From Heliocidaris erythrogramma (taxonomy: Eukaryota > Echinodermata > Echinoidea > Camarodonta > Echinometridae), in the NCBI GenBank assembly GCA_025617745.1, contig CM046870.1, positions 21,905,501 to 21,969,500 of the forward strand: 64,000 nt of DNA, in the 5' to 3' direction. This document shows, one piece after another, positions 1 through 12,100 of this stretch (position 1 is its first letter; every line of letters starts with the position of its first letter). Under the pieces are notes generated by a model, which was given only the letters and a program-made list of their open reading frames with translations, was not told the origin of the DNA and made no database searches. The position numbers and the translations under genes were made by a program.

Positions 1-1388
1 GTAACATGTTATGTTATTAATTGAACTTCCTTCCTTTGCATTTTCTAAATATTAGATTCGAAATCAATATTGATATATTTCATTTCATTTGTTCTTTATC
101 CGCTCTAAAAAAGCACATATAAAAATACAGAAATGTATAAATATATGCAAGTACAAAGAAACACAAAAACAACAACATATACGATCTTCTGCAGAAAGGC
201 ACGTTCACAGTATTATATTATTATAATTTTCATTCAGTTATTGTTATCATAATAATTTCATGTTTTATTGTCATTATTATTATTATCAATATTATTATTT
301 CATTAGTATTTAATATCATTGGACGTGACTGAAACAATGTCCTTTTCTCCTGTTCTCCTTTATTACGGTTTTGCCAACGCTATATCCTGCTGAAAAAGGC
401 CGTTTCTTTTCTACCTTCAGTTAGTGTTTATTACATAATAATTTTTACCATGGTCTACAGACGGTGCATAAATTGCATTGTACAATAGACGTGTTTACCA
501 ATGTATTTCAATTAATGCATGTTTCTCTCCAGAGTCCTAACTGTAGTTACCAACTATTTAGTGCACTTGCTATGCATAATGGCATCTCTATGGATGAAAT
601 CTATTATGCATACTGTTGTTGCCATGTCGGGCAATCTGGCATGCTTTTGGCTCGTCAAGAGGAACTCTTGTTCAAGAAGTATGTATAAAATTAGTAAACA
701 TGTCTATTATTATGCACTATGTGTCTCCGAGATGATGATGATAATGGTGGCTTCTTGTACATAGCGCCGGTGTCCGTCTGTGCTGCGCGCACATGGCGTT
801 CCATATTTTTGTTGCGTTTAAAAAAAAAAAATGTAAGAAAGAAAATGAATTTGCATTTCTTTACATTTCCTTGCCATATTGTTTTTCCTAATGTATAGTT
901 AACGGTGATGTTTACAAGTATTTAAAGTACCATTTAACATTGTAAAATCTGACACAAAGTCCAATCGACGTATAATTTTTTTTAAACCCTTACTGTACTG
1001 CATGGGGGGGGGGCTTGCATTTTCAACCGCTCATTTCACGCCACGCCACTTTCTGACATTTGTCTTTCAAGTCTTGCGCATCTTTTGACACCAAGTTTAC
1101 GAAAATTGGCCATACCGTACGTTACCGAGTCTACTGACCTCTTGTGACCTCATGTCAGCCCAAATTCCTGAGCTTTGTGTATAAAATTAATGGGAAACTG
1201 CATTTCCTCATGTTCCTCCTTTATCACCTCTGATTTCTTCCTTAAAAGCTGTTTTAAGGTTTAGAAAGAACTTCATGCATTATTTTTTTCTATCTCCAAG
1301 GCATTTGTTGATTATCAATCAAAATGTTTATTTATGGTATAATTGCATGAATTATAATATTAAATGTAAAAGATTTACATAAAAATAG
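1..1388. other. AT-rich intergenic DNA, no gene recognised
   Basis: Only short open frames without family resemblance, codon structure or splice context are present. A segment near 1000-1180 (poly-G run, then a Cys/His-poor CT-rich stretch ending in a GAAAATTGG-like motif) resembles 61850-61990, so it is probably a dispersed repeat. Confidence 0.6.
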
Positions 1389-1900
1389 CGATGGATTGAT
1401 TTTATTTGATTTTATTTGATTTTATTCGTCAGGTATATTGCAATACAAACATATCGAGGTACCATGACAGGATAGCCCATGAAAGCCGAAATGGCTTATT
1501 TCCAATGGGGTCCTTACCTAAATAACTGATTAAAAAATACACTAAGAAAACACATTAGTACGGCTACAAGACTATCGTACAAGTACAAGTAATAAGAATC
1601 TACTAAAGTAGCAAAATAAAACATTTTTATAAAGTAGGCGAAGGTTACATAAAATGTGAAAACAAGACTTACTCAACGGAAAAAACTATATACAGAAAAT
1701 CATAATGAAACTATCGATAATAAACGTTGGTTACATAAGTCATATAATATAGGAAAAACCTATCTGAGCTACAAAAAGGAGAGGAGAAATATAGTTATGG
1801 AGTAGACACATTTTTCAGATTGTGTTCTTTATGCCATTTTCCAGGACCGTGCAAAATTTCGCGGCCAACATCAGAGCTCCCCCCCCCCCCCCCCCCCCCC
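1389..1900 (-). mobile_element. Probable LINE/SINE 3' end with simple-repeat tail
   Basis: Read on the minus strand, the segment ends with a TGACGAATAAAATC stretch followed by repeats of AAATCAAATA near 1390-1428. This is the tail style of CR1/L2-type LINEs and their SINEs. No coding sequence survives. The upstream limit is a guess; a 22-base C run at 1879-1900 marks a change in composition. Confidence 0.35.
1879..1900. repeat. Poly-C homopolymer (22 bases)
   Basis: Uninterrupted run of 22 C. Similar long C or G runs recur across the window, mostly inside repeats. Confidence 0.95.
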
Positions 1901-2407
1901 AAGTCAGAGAGGAGCTTGAAGTAACCCAGTATACAGTAAGGGTTAAATGAGTAAAGTGCTGTGGCGTTTTCTAAGTAACATTTGCGAAAACAGAAGTAAA
2001 AAAGATGCCCGTTTTAGTACACTTTAATAAGAACAAGCCAGCTTTAGCAATTTTAAAATATGTGTTTAAAACATTATATTGCATGCACAGAACATTTTTT
2101 AAAAATTGTTTAATAGTAACTTGTACCAAGTGACGTTACGGAAACAATGACTATGTTGTTCTTTCATAATAAAATGTTAATCAAATATCTCCTTGTGTGA
2201 TTATTTCTTTTTTTTTTAATTGTTTATATAAATTCATTTTGCACATTTTCACTCCCTTGTTCTGTCTTTACTTAATCTCGTCTATCATTCTCTCTCTCCA
2301 TGGACAGTTGAAAAATTAATTGGGGTCAAATTTATCCTTTCTGAAATTATATTCAATGATGAGCTTTCTACTACTCTTCCGTCACTCAGTCTACCTCCGT
2401 CGCTTAC

Positions 2408-2611
2408 TATAAAACCAGAAATTTTGGCGACATAAACCTTTCGCGAATGTTCACGACAGCCAATTTTGCAGCAAGCAACTTTCGCGAATTGCTATTACTT
2501 TATTTTGTTTCACTTGTGATTTTATTATTTCGCGGCATGAAACTTTTGCGAATCTCGACCGCTCGTGAAATGTGTGAAAGTTTCGTGCACGCAAAAATTT
2601 CTGGTCTTATA
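2408..2611. mobile_element. Foldback MITE with ~22-bp terminal inverted repeats
   Basis: The left end begins TATAAAACCAGAAATTTTGG and the right end, reverse complemented, reads TATAAGACCAGAAATTTTTG. The interior carries several TTCGCGAA-like boxes. The 3' half of a related copy is seen at 50430-50545 in kinase intron 8. Noncoding. Confidence 0.6.
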
Positions 2612-3223
2612 CAGTCCTCTCTCTTCAACATTCTGTTTTGCAAATATGCCATTTTAAACACAAAACACAATTTGTTTCTCTTCATTGTCGTACCATTTTA
2701 CACCATCTTTACAAAACTGTATATAACTCAAACTTAATAAAGTGAAGTACATGTAATAAATGGGCATCTTTATTCATACAAGATTGTAAAGTAACATATG
2801 CAATGAGATACGATGTATTAAATATTCCAATAGCATGAAGGACATTTTTAAGAGGCTCATAGATTCGATCGTATCCATTTCAAGTTAACATCCTCGACAA
2901 CAAGGACGTGGAGAATTTCGCAACAAATAAGTGGCATAGTTTGCATCATGATATCAATCTTCTCACAAATATTTACTGGAATAGAATGCACAGCGAAACC
3001 CGTTTATAAAAGCCACATAATCTTAGGTAAATAGCAGAAGTGACCACTGTAGACAAGTAGCATTAATGGACTGGTTCTACGTAAAATACCCGCTCTTATA
3101 GCACCAGAATAAGAATGCAGCCGTGAATAAAATTTGTGGGAATTTCCGAATGGCACCAAGCAGGCTGTGAATCGGATCCCTCCGTAGGCAATAAATAGCC
3201 TCCACTGGGCAGTGTTCTAGTCA

Positions 3224-3268
3224 TTCTCCTGATGACGATCAGAGCATACTGATCAAAACATCGAGAAC
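3224..3268 (+). ncRNA. Hammerhead-ribozyme-like motif, probably decayed
   Basis: A CTGATGA core (3229-3235) follows TTCTC, which can pair with GAGAA at 3263-3267. Helix II would be GATCAG (3237-3242) and CTGATC (3249-3254) with a 6-base loop. The expected GAAA after helix II reads AAAA, so a core G is lost. It is followed at 3294-3309 by a perfect 6-bp stem with a TTTC loop, resembling the histone 3' stem-loop except for the first base pair. Such ribozymes are known from Penelope elements and retrozymes. The assignment is inference. Confidence 0.35.
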
Positions 3269-3309
3269 CACAGAGCTCTTAGCAGAGCTCACCAGCCCTT
3301 TTCAGGGCT

Positions 3310-4542
3310 CTTAATTAATTATTCCTTGAAAGATTACATGGTGTAACCCTGAAAAACTAAACCTACAATTCAATACCTGCTCTTTCTCGCATTTGAAAGA
3401 AAAGAAGAGGTACCCAGTGCTGTCTCTTTTAAACCCCATCCTTGATTCAAGTACTTGATAAATCTCATTCACCTTGACCTAACCATATTGAATTCATTTT
3501 CATACATATTCATGTATATATTTTTAGTATCTACACATATATAACATATATGTCAAAGAATTTAGGACTAATACATCAAACACTTTTGCAACAATATAAG
3601 ATTTTGAACTGATTATTTTTTTTAGTATAGTATGATATTACCTGCGTATATTACCAATGATATATGACTAAATACATGTACAATCTTTTAGAATATTAGC
3701 ATTCAATGCAAATTCAGTTTTTGAAAGTTTACACCTTTCAATTAATATTTTTGATCAATATTATAACGTCAACTACCCTTAAATTTCACCTGATTAAACA
3801 ATTTTATTTTCCATTTTAACATACCCGGTAAAGAATAGTAAAGCGAGAAAGATATAAATACATGGAGTTGTGTGGAACTGATTATCATACAAAAAGATCC
3901 AAAGAAATTCAAAATGATTCAATCATTATAACTGATGGCACATCCATATCACATGAGGACAACATATATTTTCAAAGAGAAAGTATTTCAGTTAGAGATA
4001 ATATATAGATAGGCTTTACTACCAAAGCCTTGCAAAAGTTTTATAGAATAAAGTTGAGTACTGGTTTAATGTGATTACATTGTGAAAGAAACTGTCTGAA
4101 AGAAATCACTAGTAGGAAAGATTGCTATCTGTATTTGGCCTCATAAAATCAGCTAATACACCGTTGATGATATGTAGATCATAGGTAATAGATGAAAAAA
4201 CACATGCCATTGTCTGTTTTAGTTGACATGTTAATGATAAACAACTGACATGGTGTTGAAATAGAGACAAAATTCTAATCCAGAGTAGCACTAGCACCAC
4301 AGTGAAAGCAATTATCATGTAACCATGAAACCATGTAAGGCACTGCTCACATGAGAATGTGAATTTTTGAAAATTTGGTTTTGAAGACAAAATGGAGAGT
4401 AGCCTGCAAATGTACATATATGGCAACTCATGCAATCATCTTCAAAACTTTTCCTAAAAATTCAATACAAATCTATTATTCCACATCAGATCATGGGCAA
4501 AGTTTCACTGACCCATTTTTCTGATTTTTAGTCAGAACAACT
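3310..4542. other. Intergenic, no gene recognised
   Basis: AT-rich sequence. About 50 bases near 4051-4105 match the left end of the TTAA-flanked MITE family described at 12297-12681, a truncated copy. The minus-strand open frame at 4109-4435 has no recognisable domain. Confidence 0.5.
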
Positions 4543-6008
4543 GCAGAATATCCTACCACAAAAGTAAACCCAACTCTCACCCTGAATCTAATCCCAATCC
4601 TAACTCTAACCCTAAACCAAACCCTGATCCTAGGTCCTTACACTAACCCAACACTAACCCTGATTCTAACCCTACCCGTGAACCTAATCCTAATCCTAAC
4701 CGTTCCCTGATCCTAACCGTTACCCTAATCCTAACCATTAATCGAATTCTGTTACCCTATTCCTAACTGTTAACCTAATCCTAATTATATCTGTTACCCG
4801 AATCCTAATCCAAACCCGTTACCCTAATCCTAACCATTAATCTAATCCTGTTACCCTAATCCTAATCCTAATTCTGTTACCCAAATCCTAATCCAAACCC
4901 GTTACCCTAATCCTAATCCTTATCCTAACTGTTACGCTAATCCTAACCATTACCCAAATCCTTATCCTAACTGTTACCCTAACCTTACTACATTGTACTG
5001 ATGTGTGGTGGGGTATTCTGCAGTCAAGCCCTTGCTACATGTATTCTTTTATTGACATGAACCTGTCTTATAAAGAATGGCGATTGCTGCAGATTGACCG
5101 CAAATGCTCCAATCGCAAACTTATAAACCTCTGTATATTCAGTATATGCAGAATATCCTACCACAAAAGTAAACCCAACTCTCACCCTGAATCTAATCCC
5201 AATCCTAACTCTAACCCTAAACCAAACCCTGATCCTAGGTCCTTACACTAACCCAACACTAACCCTGATTCTAACCCTACCCGTGAACCTAATCCTAATC
5301 CTAACCGTTCCCTGATCCTAACCGTTACCCTAATCCTAATCCAAACCTTTACCCTAATCCTAACCATTAATCTAATCCTGTTACCCTAATCCTAATCATA
5401 ACTGTTACTCTATTCCTAACTGTTAACCTAATCCTAATTATATCTGTTACCCAAATCCTAATCCAAACCCGTTACCCTAATCCTAACCATTAATCTAATC
5501 CTGTTACCCTAATCCTTATCCTAACTGTTATGCTAATCCTAACTGTTATGCTAATCCTAACTGTTAACCTAATCCTAATTCTGTTACCCAAATCCTAATC
5601 CAAACCCGTTACCCTAATCCTAACCATTAATCTAATCCTGTTACCCTAATCCTAATCCTTATCCTAACTGTTATGCTAATCCTAACTGTTAACCTAATCC
5701 TAATTCTGTTACCCAAATCCTAATCCAAACCCGTTACCCTAATCCTAACCATTAATCTAATCCTGTTACCCTAATCCTAATCCTTATCCTAACTGTTACA
5801 CTAATCCTAACCATTACCCAAATCCTTATCCTAACTGTTACCCTAACCTTACTACATTGTACTGATGTGTGGTGGGGTATTCTGCAGTCAAGCCCTTGCT
5901 ACATGTATTCTTTTGTTGACATGAACCTGTCTTATAAAGAGTGGCGATTGCTCCAGATTGACCGCAAATCCTCCAATCGCAAACTTATAAACCTCTGTAT
6001 ATTCAGTA
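4543..6008. repeat. Duplicated telomere-like hexamer array (CCTAAT/CCTAAC/CCCTAA)
   Basis: Two tandem blocks, 4543-5147 and 5148-6008, start with the same GCAGAATATCCTACCAC segment. Each continues into a degenerate array of 6-base units (CCTAAT, CCTAAC, ACCCTAA) and ends with the same ~160-bp unique segment containing TGTGGTGGGGTATTCTGC. The second block is about 250 bp longer because the hexamer array expanded. The unit resembles the common animal telomere repeat (CCCTAA)n but is strongly diverged. The short open frame at 5003-5251 is a translation of the repeat. Confidence 0.8.
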
Positions 6009-6137
6009 CAGGGTTATGATTAATTTTAAATTCAGATTGAGTTGAATCAATCGCAACTCCTTATGAGACGAGCCTGTCTGGGTGGACGTTCCCTTTAATA
6101 GTTGTCATGAGCAGTATCTAGCCAGCAAGACATGGTA

Positions 6138-9100
6138 CTAATGGTCAAATGGTCGTTTGCTAAGGAACCTGTCAATCATGTCAAAGCTCCTCTCTGGTTG
6201 GTCGTGAGGCAAGAGGTGACCGCCCCCTCGCACAATAACCTTTAATTGATGAAAACAAAAAAAAACGTGAATAAGTATAGGTAATTTTGTCATGCACACC
6301 CTGCATTCCCCTTTACCTATATTAAACAATAATATCTAATCTAAATATCTTTCATATAGCAAGTTATATTGTCAAAAATTTATCCAAAATGGAAGGAATG
6401 TCTTGTACATTCATGTAAAATCAAACCTGTATATAAAGACTGCTTAAGGGAGGCAAGAAGGTCTTTATAGGTAGGTGGCCTTTATATACAGGCTCCTATA
6501 ATACAGCTTTCAAAGAGAAAAGCTGTTCATTGGAGGAAAAAAAATATGGTTCTTATAGACAGCTGATCTTCAAAGTCAAAGCTGCTTTAGCGACCACCTG
6601 AATAGAATGACCGGCTGCTATAAAGACAATTTTTGTTTCCCTCAAAAAGTGTTCCTCATTGAAACATGTAAGGAACCTGTACATAAAGACCACCTGCTCA
6701 TAAAGACCACTTTTTTGTCTCCCTTGAGTGGTCTTTATAGACAGGTTTCACTGTGGTCGTTAAAGAATTTTGACTGTACTGACCTGGTAGAGCTCTTTGT
6801 ATTGCCTCACATAGCCTGCAACCTCCGTGTCGCTTGGATTGACCTTCCAGACTGTTTTATTGGAGTTTATGTAGCCAACCTGCCCCGCCCATCCCAGGGT
6901 CTGTAGGAAGTTCTCTGTGAGGGTCGCTCCAACAATAATGTCAAGCTGACCACTGTAGAACATGCACTGAAATGATGCAGAAAGATGGAAAATAATAATG
7001 AATGTTGTGCCCTCATCGGAAACCTATTGAGATGTCAAAGTATATTCCATATTTTTTATACTGGAGTTGAGGTAGCTATCCTGCCCAGCCCATCCCAGGG
7101 TCTGTAGGAAGTTCTCTGTGAGGGTCGCTCCAACAATAATGTCAAGCTGACCACTGAAGATTATGCACTGAAATGATTCAGAAAGAAAAATGAATGAGCT
7201 TTGCAAAGGCAGACCCTTTGTGCAATACAGCCAAACCTGTAGGTGAAGACACCTCAAGGGAGACAACTCAAATAAAGCTCAAAGCTGAAGTTTTGAAATG
7301 AGTATACTGGCGAGAGTGAAATATTTTCCAGTGATTGGTCACTGTCTGGGTGAATCCAAACTCTGCAAAACTGATTAATATATAACTCACCCTGTAATTA
7401 TCAGCCAAGACCACGGTCCAATCTATAACACTTTTACATATATCTTCCCTGAGATGCTCCTCCACCTTTGTGCCATCGTTATAGGTAAGGTTGCCAACAT
7501 GGATAGCTCGCCTCACCTCCGGTAGAGCCAGATAGTCGTTGTAGTAGTTTGTGTCAGTTGGAAGCTAAACGGGGGGGGTTACAATTAAGGTAAAGTTTAC
7601 GGTTAACATATCAGTTTTTCTTTAAGATGTTTTTGGAGTACCTTTTAATCCAGAATGCTTGACATTACACATTATACATGAGCAGGAGGAGCAAATATCA
7701 CAGATAATTTTGAACCCATTTCTGATGCAGAACACTGTGCCATTCATGAATAAGAACGATTTTATTGTAAACAATTATTAATGTCTCTAAACTGGCAATG
7801 CAGTGTGATATTTATAATAACTATTTCGTGAGCAAATATTTTTCAAATTTTTTGCTGAATTTAGTAAGTTTTCATTTACATTAGTTCATTTAATATACTT
7901 TTGTTTTTTATTTTTACTATGAGTGGAAAATAACAAAAACTGTTGTCAATTTGATGAGGAAAAGCTGATTTATTTAGACTTTCCCAAAACTCTGAACTGC
8001 TATGGGTTAAATTTGGGGTACAAAGGAAATACAACTACTTTGAATGAAGAGAGTGGATGGCCTGCAAATTATCTAAAAGCTAACCCCCTAAAAAAGACAA
8101 TCTAAAAACAATAATAATAATATGTAAGTCTTCTTGAAATTGGCAACCACAGGGCATTGGGGTAGGGCTGGTAGAAAATTGCTCTTTTCCATTCAATGTG
8201 CTTTTTTTCACCAGGAATGTGCTTTCAAGGATTAAATCATAAACAATAATAGCTGGGGGTATTCTGAAAACAATGTTATCATTTATGTCAGTAAAATGAT
8301 GCCAATTGTCGTAACAAATTAAAATTAGGACAAGTCATTGCTCAAGGTCTGCACAAAGCTCGATGCTTTCACATTTAGTTTAAAGAGACTCCTGCCCAGG
8401 AACCAATAATAAGTGTCTATTCTCTGCAATTTCAAATGATCACACATAAAACAGTGTATGAGTATATGTGACCAATTGCTATTACACATGGTGAATTAAA
8501 AAAAAAATAACTGATTTAAACATCAGTCATTCTATTGAATCAAACTTTCTTACTGCTGTCATCATAAAGTTGTAGTAGTTATTGGATCCTGTAGCATTGT
8601 AGTAGAAAGTATGGTAAGGAAACAGATCTCCATTCAGAAGTATGTCAAATTGCTGGAAAAGGGGAATAAATCAGAGAGGCCATTAGGGGTTAATAGAATT
8701 TGTTTCTAATAAAGAACATACTCACAAATCACAGGCAGACTACATGTTCATAAAGTTCAAAAAATTCAAAAAAGTGTTTATCACACTCAGATAAATAGTG
8801 CATAATGTTTAAGACATCATAATATAGATAACTGTAAAACTCAATCTAAAATGATTAAAAACTGTCAATAAAGAATAAACTTACACAACAATAGCAAACA
8901 AACACCGAGTGGTATATATAAATAGGTTACTAAATAACTGCCAATACAACAATCAGGTGTGAAAGTAGAAAAGTTATGGAAAACATTATGGAATATCAGT
9001 AAAGGCCTAAAATTAGAAAAAAAATATAGAGAACATTTTTCATTTGTTCTTTAATATCTGCAAAATTTATACCGAATTTCAAATTTACCAACAAAGTTGG

Positions 9101-12100
9101 TTACAAAAGTTTCATTGTTATGACCAACTATCATTTTTAGCATTGGTAAAGTGAGCATTCTATCATTTTAGGAAGTCACATCCATCGTATGATTCAATCA
9201 AGTAATGGCACTAAAAACTTTCCTCACCTCAAAACATTCCAGCCATTTTTTCTCAGCAATATACATGGCTCCCTTTGAGGTGTACAGATCAACAACTTTC
9301 TTCTCCTTCTTGTCAATCTGGCTTGTCTGGTACATCAGGTCTCCATAGCCTGAAAACATCTGCAGCATTAAGGTAGAAGTCAAGGAATGGTAAAATATCT
9401 GAATCATAATGAACTTTTCTTGAAAGAAATTACAATGTCAAATTCAAATCATTCATTGCAATAAATCCTGACATGGTAAGTGTTACGAACCTTGATGATA
9501 TGTTACGCATTTTCATGTATATATGTCAATTTTTGAGCATGCGCATTGTTGGTTCGCCGAAAGGGAGAATAAAGGCATATACGATGGTAAATTCTGTGTG
9601 ATTTTGGTTTATTTACCCCATTTTAAGTGTCGTTTGTGTTTTTATGTTGGTGCGGTGTGGATGCAATTATGAAGTCACCCCACGTCATAACAATAAGATT
9701 ACCATAAAAAACAGGATATATTACGCAAATTATATTACAACTGTATGTATATCAAATAACACTCAACAGGAGATATATTATTTGATGAAAACCAAATCAG
9801 AGGAGTAAAGGTGTTAAATTTGATAATTTTTTTGCATTTCTAGCATTTCTAAAATCTTTCAACATCTCATACAATTTATTATCATGTCATGCTCATAACA
9901 CAAGCAACTGAACTTCCCTTCTTCCAGCCCCCTCCCACCCCTTCAAAAGAGAGAAAATGGGTATTTATCATACATCATTCAAGAACGTATGTAGTTCACT
10001 GCAACAAATAATGATTGATAAACATTAGGGCCCTGTCTCATAAATCTTATCAAGTTACGATCATTGTTATAAGCTACTGAAATTATTGAATTTGACTGGC
10101 TTAGAGCAAATTTGTCATAGCTCTTTCAGTTGTTATTGATAACAAGTTTTATGAAACAGGGCTCAAATCTAAGATGCAATTGAAGCTATTAGTCAATTTC
10201 AATCAATGAATGCAAACTGGTCGCTAATGTAGTTCAGAGGATCTTGGTACAACAAAAAAAACACTGAAAGCGTTAATGGGAATAACGCTCTTGAGTACAT
10301 CCTATGAACTTATCAGCATCTCCCTCTGACCTTTGACATACCGAGTAGGGGTCAACGAGACCATCCCCGATGGCCATTCCTTGTAGGTTAATATGGACCT
10401 TGGCCTTTGGGTTCTCTGTGTGGATCTTATAGCAGATTGCTGGCACATACTTCCCTGCGTACGACTGGAAGTGAGAAAAATGGTTGATGAAAACTGTTTG
10501 GAAATAAGGTTCTACAACATGAGGTCATGTGCGGTTTGGCAATTGTGAAGTATGCTGTTATAGTCCAACTTTTCTGACTGTTCCTTTCTTTATTCTACAG
10601 TCCAATCTACCATGGGGGCCAGGTTCTCGGAATTGCACAACACCCTTGATGCAAATACCAAGTGGGTAGAGGAGGGCTTCCGAAAAAATAAAGGGCAAAT
10701 TCTCATCAACAAGGGTACCAACAATGGTAACAAATGTGATAATGGATACTCCCAACCTGCACAATATGTAGGTCCTTTCAAACCACCCCTCTGGGATGCC
10801 AAAAGACCATATTTCACTCATTTTAAACCAATCGTACAGTAAACAACGTCTTGCCAGAGAACCCTAACTGCAGTAGGGGCCTTACACTAATAATGATTAA
10901 AATGTTTGCAGAAAGTAATCAGAAATAGTACATGTCACATCCTAAATCTCAGAACTAGCTTTTAACTCCACTGGGTTTCCCCGGAGGTACCTTATGATAA
11001 AGGTGATGTGAAATGATGGCAAAAGGTTGAAACTTGACATCAATACTCAAAATTTCTTGGAATAGAATTAATGTATTTGGGATAGATTTATAAAAAAATT
11101 AACAAGCAGTTACCATCAGCACGAACCATGGCATGTTATCTGCTGAAAGTTTTGTACAAATTTTATTTCTAGAGAAACATTTCACCATGTATTTGATTTC
11201 TTGGTTATTCTGCTGCCTGTAAAACTTTAGATTGCTTTAGCATAATGTCATTCTGAATTTTAGATAATAAAACTTTTTTTATTTCCTAATTAAAGGCATT
11301 GCAAAATATCTCACCTCCCCTGTAGCATAGAATTCATTCTTCTGATACCGTGGAAACAGCTGGAAAAATTGTGTCAAGGCACTGCAAAGAGATATAAACA
11401 GATATTCTATTTTTGAAATTGGGAGTTTAGTGATTAACAACAAAACTTTAGGCAATAGGGTTGTTTAATTTTTATCTATTAGTTTCAATGGTGAAAGAGT
11501 ATTCACAACTGAAAGCTCATGTCACTTTATTTCTGTTTGCATCAAATACTGAAAAATAAAAATCAAGATAAGGGAATCTAGCTAATCATCATGCGGACCA
11601 ATTTAGGTTATGCTTTATATCAAATGTTATTTCCATCAAGTATCTGTAAGTAGTTTTCTGGTCCAAAACAACAAATTTAGGGCATTATACACACTTCAGA
11701 ATCAATTTCTGCCAGTTTTAAAAAAAATGGGATTTCATGGCCAAAATAGTCCAGATGAGCTTGAATCATGCCAAGATGGAAGCATCAAAATAAGGTATAA
11801 TAATCTAAACAGTAGGCCGGTATTCATGAAAGCGGACTAGCTTTCAACCCTGATTAACCCTCTCGTTGCCACAAGACTAATATGCTATTCACTTTGTACA
11901 TAGTGTACTTGACTTTGGTCCTGACAGGGTTAAAAGTGGGTAGATTCAGTCCTTTGATTAATGGAGTGAAAAATGTAAACATCTTCATTCCATGGAAAGT
12001 ACTATAATTCTGTGACTACATGGACAAAAAATTATAACAATAAAATAAAATCTCATTTTCATCTCACGATGGGATTCATTTGGTTTATTCATTTTGTCAC

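Noticed and set aside
464-764. Two overlapping plus-strand open frames
   Set aside because: No family resemblance, no splice context, overlapping frames of equal quality.
7024-7266. Mutually exclusive alternative exon 12
   Set aside because: The copy stops in frame, lacks half the exon and has no good donor, so it cannot replace exon 12.
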